From contig JACRDL010000029.1 in assembly GCA_016218625.1 (NCBI GenBank), positions 1-46,066 on the forward strand: a DNA stretch of 46,066 nt, in the 5' to 3' direction. Numbering within the stretch: position 1 is the first letter of the stretch; every line of letters starts with the position of its first letter. Shown one piece after another: positions 19,198-28,352 of the stretch. The translations under genes were made by a program, and so were the position numbers. Below the pieces are notes generated by a model. The model worked only from the letters and a program-made list of their open reading frames with translations, ran no database searches and was not told where the DNA came from. The stretch is from Elusimicrobiota bacterium. Lineage in GTDB: Bacteria > Elusimicrobiota > UBA8919.

Positions 19198-21519
19198 CTA
19201 CTTACTGCCTCTTGTGTTCTTTACGAATTCCTTAATGGATGCAATCTGTGATTTAACATCCAGGCCAGCCTGTTTCAGCACTTCACCGCCGGGGCCACTT
19301 CCGAGAAAAACTCCTTTCCTGAACGGGTGAAGCGAAAAATATCTGCCTTTTTCCGAAAGCAGATATTCGTACATCGTATCTATCGTAAAACCGGTTACCG
19401 CCATCGCATTGCGTTTTAGTTCCTCCGGCAGAATTTCTTCCTGCTTTTTTTCCGGCAGATATGAAAACAACTCCGAAGACGAAATATAAAATATATTGAC
19501 ATCAATTTTTTCTTTGTCAAGTTCCGATACCACCGCCGGAAGTTCTATGCCGACTTCCGCACCCTGATAAATAACTGTTGCTTTTGATTTTTTGGCGCGG
19601 CGAACACAATAAATACCGTTAGCCGAAGTTGAAACATCCGGAAAACCGAGTTTTTCTCTGTCAATTACTATTTCTGCCGGACGCGTGACATATGGTAATA
19701 CGACTGCCGGATTATGCTTTAATGCGGCGGCCATAAGCGGCCAAATTTCGTTGGCATCCCACGGAGTTAGTGTTATGACTTTCAATTGTAATTTTGAGAA
19801 ACTCTTCCAGAAAGACAGCGTCTGGGGACAGGCATGAGTCGGACCATCCTCTCCGGTTTTAAGCCCGGCATGAGCGTTTATCAATATCATCGGCGACATT
19901 TCTTTCCCGTGCTTCGCCTGAAAAGCTATACAAAATAATCTGGCGGCTGTAAAACCCATCGGACTCATAAATGTAGCATATGAACTTCCCACACCTATGT
20001 AATGTCCGGTTGCGGAAATACCGGATACCAAACTTGCACCACCATCCTCGCATATACCGGTAGGTATAATTTTTGCGAACGGATTATCTAATGAAAGAAA
20101 ACCCTTTTTCTGAAAATCATCGCATATAAGATTCAAACTTGTTGAACCGACTAAATCCGCGGCAAAACCATATAGCCCGCCCTTTGTAATTCTGTTAAAA
20201 TAATGTAAAGTTCTGCCAAGTGATTCCCGCAGAGTAACGGAACTGCCCGGCTTATTCCAAACTTCTTCCGGCGGTTTTTTTATGTCAAGTTGTTCCGGTT
20301 TATTAAACAAAACAGACAGGGTTGCATGTTCCTTTTTCGGCTTACGGGCAGAAGAGTTCAGGCGGTCACGCGACGCTATCAAACCGTTAAAACAAAAATC
20401 AAGCAGTTTACCATCGGAACGCAAACCCTCCTCAATGATAAGCAGATTTTTGTAAAAATATTCTTCCCTGATTTCAGGGGTGACCGGCGTAGGAGTTTTG
20501 ATGAGTTTCACATTAAAGGTCGTTTCAAAAATTTTCTGCGAGTTAAAATACTCATCAGAATCCATCTTGTATCCGGCTCCGTGCGATTTTCTGCCTTCCC
20601 AATAGCCCTCGCCTTTTATAGTGCGATACACAAGCATATTAGGGGAATGTTTTTGCGGAATAAAATTATCAAAAGCAAAATCCTGGGCGGCCTTGATATA
20701 ATTATTATCGGAACCGTTTTCTATATATGCTACATTGTGTCCGTGCAAAAGTCCGAGTTCGTAGGGTTTCCAATTGACATATTGTCCGACACATTTCTCA
20801 TCGGTACAAACAGCATCGGCGTCTATGCTCGCATTGTTCCAGTCAACATGAACTATCAGATTATATAAAGAAACCGCCCAGAAATGGGCAAGGTTCTCGT
20901 GAACGCGGCCGGGAGTCATACCGCCTTCGCCTTCTATAATATTTATTATCGGAGGAGAATCAAAATATTCTTTTTTCGCAAACGCATAACCGCCTAATGC
21001 ACCGAAACCCACGCCGGATGCACCGGTTGCAACCACAACACCCGGCGTTTCAGGAGTCGGATGGCCGTCCAGACGTTTAGAGTTAAATTTTTTCATCAAA
21101 GGCGTTACAGTCGCAGGATTTTTTCTGAAACCGAGCAGGTCCTCAAACCGCATTTTATGTTTTATTGAATTGTAAAGTTTTTTATCCTTAAGTTTTACTA
21201 TTTCAAACAGCAGCCCGAGATACGAATACAACCCAAGCGCCTTGTGGCCGGCTGCCATTCCTATAATATCCGAATCGGAACGGTTCAAATCCGTAATATC
21301 AATTTTCGTGTTTTTGTTGAAAAGGAGATTCAAAATAATTCTGCCGGCGGAAATAGAGCCTCCGGGGTGCCCCGATTGGACAAAATTAAACAGAAGTATG
21401 ACAATTGCACGGTATGCTATAAACAACCGCTCCATTATTTGCAAATCCTGTTCGGGATATTTTTCTTTTTCGTTAACCAATACCGACGACCTTACAAGTT
21501 TTTCGCTTTTCCCGTCCAT
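19198..21519 (-). CDS. transketolase-like thiamine-diphosphate enzyme (divergent, 773 aa)
   Basis: QSGHPGGSISAGRIILNLLF, GEGGMTPGRVHE, GPTHACPQTL; transketolase N, Pyr and C domains recognisable. Confidence 0.8.
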   Translation of the reverse strand: MDGKSEKLVRSSVLVNEKEKYPEQDLQIMERLFIAYRAIVILLFNFVQSGHPGGSISAGRIILNLLFNKNTKIDITDLNRSDSDIIGMAAGHKALGLYSYLGLLFEIVKLKDKKLYNSIKHKMRFEDLLGFRKNPATVTPLMKKFNSKRLDGHPTPETPGVVVATGASGVGFGALGGYAFAKKEYFDSPPIINIIEGEGGMTPGRVHENLAHFWAVSLYNLIVHVDWNNASIDADAVCTDEKCVGQYVNWKPYELGLLHGHNVAYIENGSDNNYIKAAQDFAFDNFIPQKHSPNMLVYRTIKGEGYWEGRKSHGAGYKMDSDEYFNSQKIFETTFNVKLIKTPTPVTPEIREEYFYKNLLIIEEGLRSDGKLLDFCFNGLIASRDRLNSSARKPKKEHATLSVLFNKPEQLDIKKPPEEVWNKPGSSVTLRESLGRTLHYFNRITKGGLYGFAADLVGSTSLNLICDDFQKKGFLSLDNPFAKIIPTGICEDGGASLVSGISATGHYIGVGSSYATFMSPMGFTAARLFCIAFQAKHGKEMSPMILINAHAGLKTGEDGPTHACPQTLSFWKSFSKLQLKVITLTPWDANEIWPLMAAALKHNPAVVLPYVTRPAEIVIDREKLGFPDVSTSANGIYCVRRAKKSKATVIYQGAEVGIELPAVVSELDKEKIDVNIFYISSSELFSYLPEKKQEEILPEELKRNAMAVTGFTIDTMYEYLLSEKGRYFSLHPFRKGVFLGSGPGGEVLKQAGLDVKSQIASIKEFVKNTRGSK

Positions 21520-21653
21520 TTTCCCTCCATTTTTCTTACATTAAGATTGTTTTTTATTTCTCCAGTTAATAAAAGAAAAACTGGCAAATTTATTCCAAAA
21601 TGATTACTGTCAAATTCGTTGAAAGATGGAAAAGTTAAACTCAGAACACTTTA

Positions 21654-22838
21654 TTAAACAGAAACGGGAACTCGGAAATCAAATTCTTTTTGTTTTTTAA
21701 ATGATCTTATGGGAATAAATTTCTCCGCTTTATTACGCGAAATAAAAAACAGATATTCTATGTTCCTTTGATTGTTTAGCGACGCGTCTGCCGAACCATT
21801 AAGCCATTCTTTCGTCCAAACCATACCAGCCATTACATTTTTTCTATAATTAATTTCTAAAACATCGTATTTTAATTTTAACTCGTCAAGTATATCAAGA
21901 ATTTCTTTGTAAGTGCTTCTTCCTTCATTACTATACGAAAGAATTACATATTTGGAATGTGTGTTATCAATGAGTTTTTTTATCGCTTCGGAAACAATAT
22001 ATTTTCCATTTTCCGTTTTTCTGAATTCCTCAAATACCGACGAACTTATTGTATCGGCCGCGTCTTCCCGTCTGTTTGACACGCCTACAAGTTTTGGTTT
22101 GTCGTTAAGACAAATCGTTTTCCAAATATGATAATATGAGGCATATCTTACACGGGAAGGCGGCATTTTTTCGTTGGCAGAACCATATGGAGGGTCAAAA
22201 TATGCCAAATCAATTTTTATATTTTTTATCAGTTCAAAAATATCTTTCTGAAATACTTTATGTTTTTTATCATCAATAATCAGTTTTGGCACTTCCATTT
22301 TCATTGTGGAATAAGCCCGCGGCGCCCACTCCCTCAAATAAGAAACTTGATGCCCTAATGTGCTATCTATTTTATCCATAGCAAGAATTAAACTTGTCAG
22401 CAAGACGGATTTTTCTACTTCGTTTTTTGCGATATTATCTATTTCTTCACGGATGGCATCCAATTTCATTGTGTTGTGCATCTGCCAGATCCTTTTTTTC
22501 CCGTCTTTCTGAATAGAACATCTACCGTTAGGTTTACCGCCGTAATTTTCAGAAAACCATCCGTATTTACCTTTTAGTTTGTTAAGATATTCGATAATCG
22601 GCAGATAATAATTTGGCGGTTTCCGATTTATAAGATAACATTCGGCAAAGACCTTTGACCAAACCGCTACATCGTTAGAAAAAACGGTATAACCGCCCTT
22701 TTTTAATGCCTGTGAAACACGGGTTGTGCCGGAAAACCCGTCCAAAACAGTTTTTACTTTTAATGGTTTTATCAATTCTAAAATATGAGAAATAATTAAT
22801 CTTTTTGAACCGGTATATTTTATGCCTTCTGTTTCCAT
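21654..22838 (-). CDS. D12-class adenine-specific DNA methyltransferase
   Basis: KYTGSKRLIISHILELI, VLDGFSGTTRVSQALKKGGYTVFSND, AYFDPPYG. Confidence 0.88.
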   Translation of the reverse strand: METEGIKYTGSKRLIISHILELIKPLKVKTVLDGFSGTTRVSQALKKGGYTVFSNDVAVWSKVFAECYLINRKPPNYYLPIIEYLNKLKGKYGWFSENYGGKPNGRCSIQKDGKKRIWQMHNTMKLDAIREEIDNIAKNEVEKSVLLTSLILAMDKIDSTLGHQVSYLREWAPRAYSTMKMEVPKLIIDDKKHKVFQKDIFELIKNIKIDLAYFDPPYGSANEKMPPSRVRYASYYHIWKTICLNDKPKLVGVSNRREDAADTISSSVFEEFRKTENGKYIVSEAIKKLIDNTHSKYVILSYSNEGRSTYKEILDILDELKLKYDVLEINYRKNVMAGMVWTKEWLNGSADASLNNQRNIEYLFFISRNKAEKFIPIRSFKKQKEFDFRVPVSV

Positions 22839-22849
22839 ATAATAATTTG

Positions 22850-23677
22850 TTAAGAGTCGCCGTTTAATTGACGGAGTAAATCCAGTATTTTTTCGTGTTT
22901 TTCTCTCGGCGAAACAAGAATTTTGGTTATTAACTTAATCAACGGTTCGTTTATTTCATATGTCCCGTTTAATATTTCATTAAAAAACGGTTTTGCATTT
23001 TCAGTATGCGTCCACATCCCGCGTTGTAATGCATTGGCGCCGGCGCCCCCGTATCTTACTTCAAAAATATATTGTTCATCAGTAGCAAAGAATTTATAAA
23101 TAGGAAATGTCTCTCTATTTTTCCCATATTTTCTCGGCGGGAAATACTTTATTTTACTAACTGAATTATATGCCTTTTCAAGATCAAATAAAATAATTTT
23201 GAATGTTTTATTTTTTTCGTCATAAATAAGCGGAAGAACATTAACTTTACCGAAATCAAAAAAACAGGGATTTTTCAATATGTCTTTTATCTTTTGTGAA
23301 TTTATAATTTCACTCTTACCGATAATTTCGGTTAAACATGAAAACATAGAGCCGGTTTTATTCGTAGATAATTGTAAGGGGCCTACGCCATATGTTTTTA
23401 TGCTTATAGGAAAAATTGCACCGGTAAGTTTATTGGTTACACTTATATCTTCTTCAAATTTTTTTGCCCGAAATTTTTCTTTGCCCGTATGTATCGCCGA
23501 ATAATCTTCAACAAATTCGTTTATATATTCCGTCAGAGCAATTTCGGCAAGGTCGCCGTGTGTTTTGTTGCCGATAACTCTCATAGAAAAAACATTTCCC
23601 AAAACACTGTGAATAACCGGTTTCGTTCCCTTAAAACTTTCTCTGAATTTTAATAAAAAATCTTCAAAAATAGACAT
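22850..23677 (-). CDS. probable type II restriction endonuclease (PD-(D/E)XK type suspected)
   Basis: Directly upstream of the D12 methyltransferase; THGDLAEIALTEYINEF ... EEDISVTNKLTGAIFPISIKTYG compatible with a PD-(D/E)XK core. Confidence 0.6.
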   Translation of the reverse strand: MSIFEDFLLKFRESFKGTKPVIHSVLGNVFSMRVIGNKTHGDLAEIALTEYINEFVEDYSAIHTGKEKFRAKKFEEDISVTNKLTGAIFPISIKTYGVGPLQLSTNKTGSMFSCLTEIIGKSEIINSQKIKDILKNPCFFDFGKVNVLPLIYDEKNKTFKIILFDLEKAYNSVSKIKYFPPRKYGKNRETFPIYKFFATDEQYIFEVRYGGAGANALQRGMWTHTENAKPFFNEILNGTYEINEPLIKLITKILVSPREKHEKILDLLRQLNGDS

Positions 23678-23796
23678 TATTATTATTTAAAAACGGCGGA
23701 AATCAAGTATCAGAACCGTCCCAATTACACACACAATTATATTGTTTTTGCTTCTGCAATTAAACGGTTCCATAATAATTCAATACCTAACTCTTT

Positions 23797-24012
23797 TTAA
23801 TAATTCCTGTTGTGACATTTTTCCAATCGCTCCATTAGTATCCTTTTAAATTCCACTTCTGTTAGATTTGGAAATCTTTTATGTAATCCATAAATAAAAA
23901 GTTGTTTTGAAAATTCAGATAGTTCAAATGCCTTTAATAATCTTTTTTCAGGAGACATTTGTTTTAATATTTGAATATACTTTTTGTGATTGGGCCGATT
24001 TTTTATATTCAC
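23797..24012 (-). CDS. small conserved hypothetical protein (71 aa)
   Basis: Compact ORF with MSPEKRLLKAFELSEFSKQLFIYGLHKRFPNLTEVEFKRI.LERLEKCHNRNY, overlapping the aminotransferase start region. Confidence 0.6.
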   Translation of the reverse strand: MNIKNRPNHKKYIQILKQMSPEKRLLKAFELSEFSKQLFIYGLHKRFPNLTEVEFKRILMERLEKCHNRNY

Positions 24013-25181
24013 AGTTTCTTTACCGCATCATCAATTTTTTTCAGTGCCTTTTTGATATTCTCAACGGAATTGGCATATGAAAATCTTAAATAGCCCTTGC
24101 CGTAAGCGCCGAAAGATGTTCCGGATAATCCCGCCACACCCGCCTCGTTTAATAAATAATCTGCAAGTTCCTTTGATGATTTTTTTGTTTTAGTTATATT
24201 CGGGAAAACATAAAAAGCACCGTGCGGATTTTTGCAGGAAAAACCGGGAATTTTATTAAGACCGTCAACGATAACATCGCGCCTTTTTTTAAACTCCGCT
24301 ACCATTTTTTTGACATCATCTTGTGGACCTTTGAGTGCTTCAATACAGGCAATCTGTGTAAATGTTGCTGTACAGGAATTAGAATTAGTTTGCAGGCGGG
24401 CAACATGAGTTGCAAGTTCTTTATTCATCACGCCGTAGCCGGCTCGCCAGCCAGTCATCGCAAAAGTTTTTGAAAACCCGTCCAAAAGAACTGTCTGATT
24501 TTTTATTCCGGGAATTGATGCGATTGAGTGATGAACTCCGTCGTAAATTATTTCGGAATAAACCTCGTCGGAAAGAATAAGTATGTCATCGTCGCCGCCG
24601 ATAATTTCTGCGATACCTTTCAATGTTTCTTTATCCACAACGCCGCCGGTCGGATTTTGAGGCGAATTAAGTATCACCATTTTTGTTAAGGGCGTCACCA
24701 GTTTTTTAAAATCGTCTACGGTAAAAGAAAAATCATTCTCCTCTCTCAAAGGAAGCAATATCGGTTTTGCACCGACGAAATTAACCATTGATTCATAAAT
24801 CGGGAATCCGGGCGAAGGTAAAATTACTTCATCACCGGGACGAAGCCATGTTAAAATTGTGAAAAATAGAATCGGCTTGGCGCCTGGGGTTACAACTACC
24901 TCGTCGGGTTCAACCCTCATATTTCTCGTTTTAGAAATATACTCGGCGATAACACTTCTTAACTCCGGAAGGCCCGCTGAAGGACCATAATGGGTGTAGC
25001 CGGCATCAATTGCTTTTTTTGCCGCTTCTCTGATGTTTTTGGGTGTGTCAAAATCCGGCTCGCCTATTTCAAGATGAACAACCTCTTTTCCTTTTGCCTC
25101 CAGAGCCCGTGCTTTTGCCAAAACCTCAAACGCCGTCTCTGTTCCCAACCGCGACATCCTGATAGCTGTTCTCATTTTCAA
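24009..25181 (-). CDS. class I/II pyridoxal-phosphate aminotransferase (aspartate aminotransferase-like)
   Basis: LEIGEPDFDTPKNIREAAKKAI, LNSPQNPTGGVV, LLDGFSKTFAMTGWRAGY. Confidence 0.94.
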   Translation of the reverse strand: MKMRTAIRMSRLGTETAFEVLAKARALEAKGKEVVHLEIGEPDFDTPKNIREAAKKAIDAGYTHYGPSAGLPELRSVIAEYISKTRNMRVEPDEVVVTPGAKPILFFTILTWLRPGDEVILPSPGFPIYESMVNFVGAKPILLPLREENDFSFTVDDFKKLVTPLTKMVILNSPQNPTGGVVDKETLKGIAEIIGGDDDILILSDEVYSEIIYDGVHHSIASIPGIKNQTVLLDGFSKTFAMTGWRAGYGVMNKELATHVARLQTNSNSCTATFTQIACIEALKGPQDDVKKMVAEFKKRRDVIVDGLNKIPGFSCKNPHGAFYVFPNITKTKKSSKELADYLLNEAGVAGLSGTSFGAYGKGYLRFSYANSVENIKKALKKIDDAVKKL

Positions 25182-25194
25182 CCTCCGTTAATGT

Positions 25195-25283
25195 CAGGAT
25201 TAAGTTATAAGTTGTAGCGGTCGCATTGCTATACGACGAATATAGCGGGATAGCAATCCCGCCGCTACATAATCCTTAATCCT
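25195..25283. repeat. Inverted-repeat element P1, copy 1 (55 bp core 25214-25268)
   Basis: gtagcggtcgcattgctatacgacgaatatagcgggatagcaatcccgccgctac; 54/55 match to reverse complement of 33584-33638; flanking caggattaag/cttaatcct also shared. Confidence 0.9.
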
Positions 25284-25647
25284 ATTTATTTATCAGTTTT
25301 TCTATGCTTTCTAATAAATTATCCGGTTCAAACGGTTTTACGATATATCCGTCGCTGCCCGCCATAAGTCCCCGCATAACCTCTACATCCTGACTTAACG
25401 CCGACAAAAATAAAATAGGAATTTTCGCAGTTTTTTCGTCGGCCCGCAATTTTTTACAGACCTCAATGCCGTCCATCTGAGGCATCATCACATCCAAAAG
25501 AATCAAATCAGGCATAATTTCTTGCGCTTTTTTAATCCCGTTAACACCGTTAGTTGCCACCGTAACCTCATATTTGTGTTTGGTTAGAAAAAAATCCAAT
25601 AACTGTAATGTTGTGGTATCATCGTCTATCGCTAATATTTTTGACAC
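25282..25647 (-). CDS. single-domain response regulator (CheY-like receiver)
   Basis: LAIDDDTTTLQLLDFFL, DLILLDVMMPQMDGIEVCKKLR, PILFLSAL, DGYIVKPF. Confidence 0.94.
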   Translation of the reverse strand: MSKILAIDDDTTTLQLLDFFLTKHKYEVTVATNGVNGIKKAQEIMPDLILLDVMMPQMDGIEVCKKLRADEKTAKIPILFLSALSQDVEVMRGLMAGSDGYIVKPFEPDNLLESIEKLINK

Positions 25648-25715
25648 GGTCCCTCCATTCAGGATTAAGGATTAAGACGCTTCGCTTTAAGGATTAGGCC
25701 AAAACTTAATTCTTA

Positions 25716-28352
25716 TCACTTACCACTTAATCCTGTCTTCTTAATCCTTACAACTTTATCACTTAATCCTGCCCTTTTTATTTTCGGTATCAAAAATGAA
25801 AATGTTGAGCCAGAGCCAGGCGTTGAATCAAGCCAGATATTGCCGCCATGTAGTTCAATAATTGTTCTTACTATAAAAAGCCCCAAACCCGTTCCGCCGA
25901 CAATACGGGTATGCGTTGAATCAACCTGATAAAACTTTTCAAATATCTTTTTATGCTCTTCTTTGGGAATTCCTATGCCATTATCTGAAATGGAAGAACA
26001 AACAAAATCACCTTTCTCTCTCACAGTAATTGTGATTTGTCCTCTAATGTCGGTAAATTTCACGGCATTTGAGATAAGATTGTTGTAGACCTGCATTAAC
26101 CGCGAATGGTCGCCGTTAATTTTAGGAAGTTCTCTATCAATTTCAATTTGCAGATTTATATTTTTGTTTTTAATCTGATTGATGTTCGTTTCAACCGATT
26201 TTCGTATGACATCAGCCAAATCAAGTTGCTCTAATTTAAGTGTTATAAGTCCGCTTTCAATTTTTGAAAGATCCAAAAGGTCTCCGATGAGCCGGTTCAG
26301 ATGATTGCTTGACTGGTCCACTATGCCTAAAAATTTTTTTTGCTGTTCGTTAATTTTTCCCGCCTCTTCGTTCAAGATAACATGAACAAAACCTTTTATG
26401 GCGGTAAGCGGTGTTCTCAATTCATGGGAGACCATAGACACAAAATCATTTTTAACTGAATTCAGCCGCTCTAATTCCACATTTACTTTTTTAAGATGGT
26501 TGTGAATCCTGGCATTTTCAACGATAGCAGCCGTCTGTCCCGCCATAAGTTCCGCAAGCTGTATTTTGTCATCGTTGAAAAAATTCTGCAACTTGGAGTA
26601 AAAACAGAAAAGCCCTATATTTTTTTCTTCCACTTTTAACGGGACAAAAAGATGCGACTTGATGCCAGATGTTTCCCGCAAATTATTATATGCTTCGTTC
26701 TGAAATTTCATCTCATTTGTCGTTTGTACCTTCTCTTCTGCGAATATCTTGGAAATAAGTGCATCCGATTCTACCGGGATTTTCATTATATCTTTTTCGG
26801 CGTAATCCGGCGGAAACAGCGGCATAAGAAATTTTTGAGAATCATCTACGAGCCAGAATATGGCGTAATCCGACTCCAATGCCCTTATGGTTTTATCGGC
26901 AAGAACTTCAATTATTTCATCTAATTGCGGTTCCGTCTTTATTGTATTTGATATGTCTCTCAAAGTTATTAAATCGTTTACTCGTCGGGAAAGTTGTTCG
27001 TAAATTTTCGCGCGGTCTATCAGCCCCGCTATCTGGGAGGCAACCACCGATAAAAACCTTAAATCATCATGAGAGAATTTTCCCGTTACTTTGTTGCCCA
27101 AAACAAAAAGTCCGATAGTTTTCTTTTCCACCAGGGGAAGTACTATCAGGGAAGTCGCACCGTAGTCCTTATAAAGTTTTTGAATATCCGGCGACGATTC
27201 CATAAATAATTCGTTGGAAATAAATGTTGAGACATTTTTGAATGATTTTGCCAGTATGGAAGAGGGTTCGTCTGATAATGCCAATTCAAAACCCTTGAAA
27301 TCGCCAACACCGACCAGCGTATCATTTTGTTCGTCGTAAAGGATGAATCCGACAAGTGAAACGCTGGTAACAAACTTGATTTTGTCAATTACCGTTGCAA
27401 ACATTTCGTCTATGTTAATCTTGCCGGTAGCGGAAAAAATTATGTCGTTGAGCGCTTTCATTTCCTTTACTTTTGATATCAGACGAAGATTCGTATTTGT
27501 TAATTCTTCCGTTGTCGCCTCTACTTCTAATTCAAGCCGTCTGCTAAACTCCTGCATATCCTGATACATTTTTGAGTTTCCCACCGCAACCGCAAGATAA
27601 TCGGCGAGCGTAATGAGCGTTTTAACAAGATTGGTATCAAAAAATCTTTTGGTCCTTGAATTGACATTAAAAACGCCTATCGCCTTATCGTTGACTATTA
27701 TAGGAATGTGCACATATGACATTATGCCTTCCTTTTCTTCCAATATGGCGGTTTCGGGATTTTTTTCTTTCGTGGCATCGTTTATGATGAGCGTTTCTTT
27801 TGTTAAAAATGCTCGGCCGGCAAAACCTTCGCCGGGATGAAGATGAATGTTCCTTACAAACTGGTCGGTTAATCCGCGTGAGGCCTTAATCCGTAAAAGC
27901 CCGTCATCATCCAAAAACAGTATGCTTGTTGAAGGCATCATCATTTTCTGATGAACTAAATCCAAAAGCATATTTACAACATCGTTAATTTCTATCCGAG
28001 AAGTAATTGTTTTTGATGCGGCGAATAAAATATTCAGTGATTCCTGAGATACCATCTGGCGGTTGAAAAGCAGATTAAGTTCTTCCCCAATTCTTCCCGC
28101 TTTACCTAATATGTTTTTCTTTATTGAAACTTGTCCCAAACTTGTTCCAGAATAATCGCCGTTTATGGCCGAAGATACCATTTTTTCAACAAAAACAACC
28201 GGTCTAAAAATAAACATATATCCGAAAATAATAATCGCTACAAGAAACGAATAGTAAATAAGGGGAATATCGGCAATGAATTTTACAAATATAAAAAATA
28301 CTGCAATAAGCACAATAAAAAATATCAATCTAAAACTCAATCCTTTTTTCAT
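25716..28352 (-). CDS. membrane-anchored sensor histidine kinase with multiple GAF domains
   Basis: Two N-terminal TMs, several GAF repeats, H-box FVSMVSHELRTPLTAIKGFV, HATPase NLISNAVKFTD, DNGIGIPKEE, GGTGLGLFIV. Confidence 0.93.
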   Translation of the reverse strand: MKKGLSFRLIFFIVLIAVFFIFVKFIADIPLIYYSFLVAIIIFGYMFIFRPVVFVEKMVSSAINGDYSGTSLGQVSIKKNILGKAGRIGEELNLLFNRQMVSQESLNILFAASKTITSRIEINDVVNMLLDLVHQKMMMPSTSILFLDDDGLLRIKASRGLTDQFVRNIHLHPGEGFAGRAFLTKETLIINDATKEKNPETAILEEKEGIMSYVHIPIIVNDKAIGVFNVNSRTKRFFDTNLVKTLITLADYLAVAVGNSKMYQDMQEFSRRLELEVEATTEELTNTNLRLISKVKEMKALNDIIFSATGKINIDEMFATVIDKIKFVTSVSLVGFILYDEQNDTLVGVGDFKGFELALSDEPSSILAKSFKNVSTFISNELFMESSPDIQKLYKDYGATSLIVLPLVEKKTIGLFVLGNKVTGKFSHDDLRFLSVVASQIAGLIDRAKIYEQLSRRVNDLITLRDISNTIKTEPQLDEIIEVLADKTIRALESDYAIFWLVDDSQKFLMPLFPPDYAEKDIMKIPVESDALISKIFAEEKVQTTNEMKFQNEAYNNLRETSGIKSHLFVPLKVEEKNIGLFCFYSKLQNFFNDDKIQLAELMAGQTAAIVENARIHNHLKKVNVELERLNSVKNDFVSMVSHELRTPLTAIKGFVHVILNEEAGKINEQQKKFLGIVDQSSNHLNRLIGDLLDLSKIESGLITLKLEQLDLADVIRKSVETNINQIKNKNINLQIEIDRELPKINGDHSRLMQVYNNLISNAVKFTDIRGQITITVREKGDFVCSSISDNGIGIPKEEHKKIFEKFYQVDSTHTRIVGGTGLGLFIVRTIIELHGGNIWLDSTPGSGSTFSFLIPKIKRAGLSDKVVRIKKTGLSGK

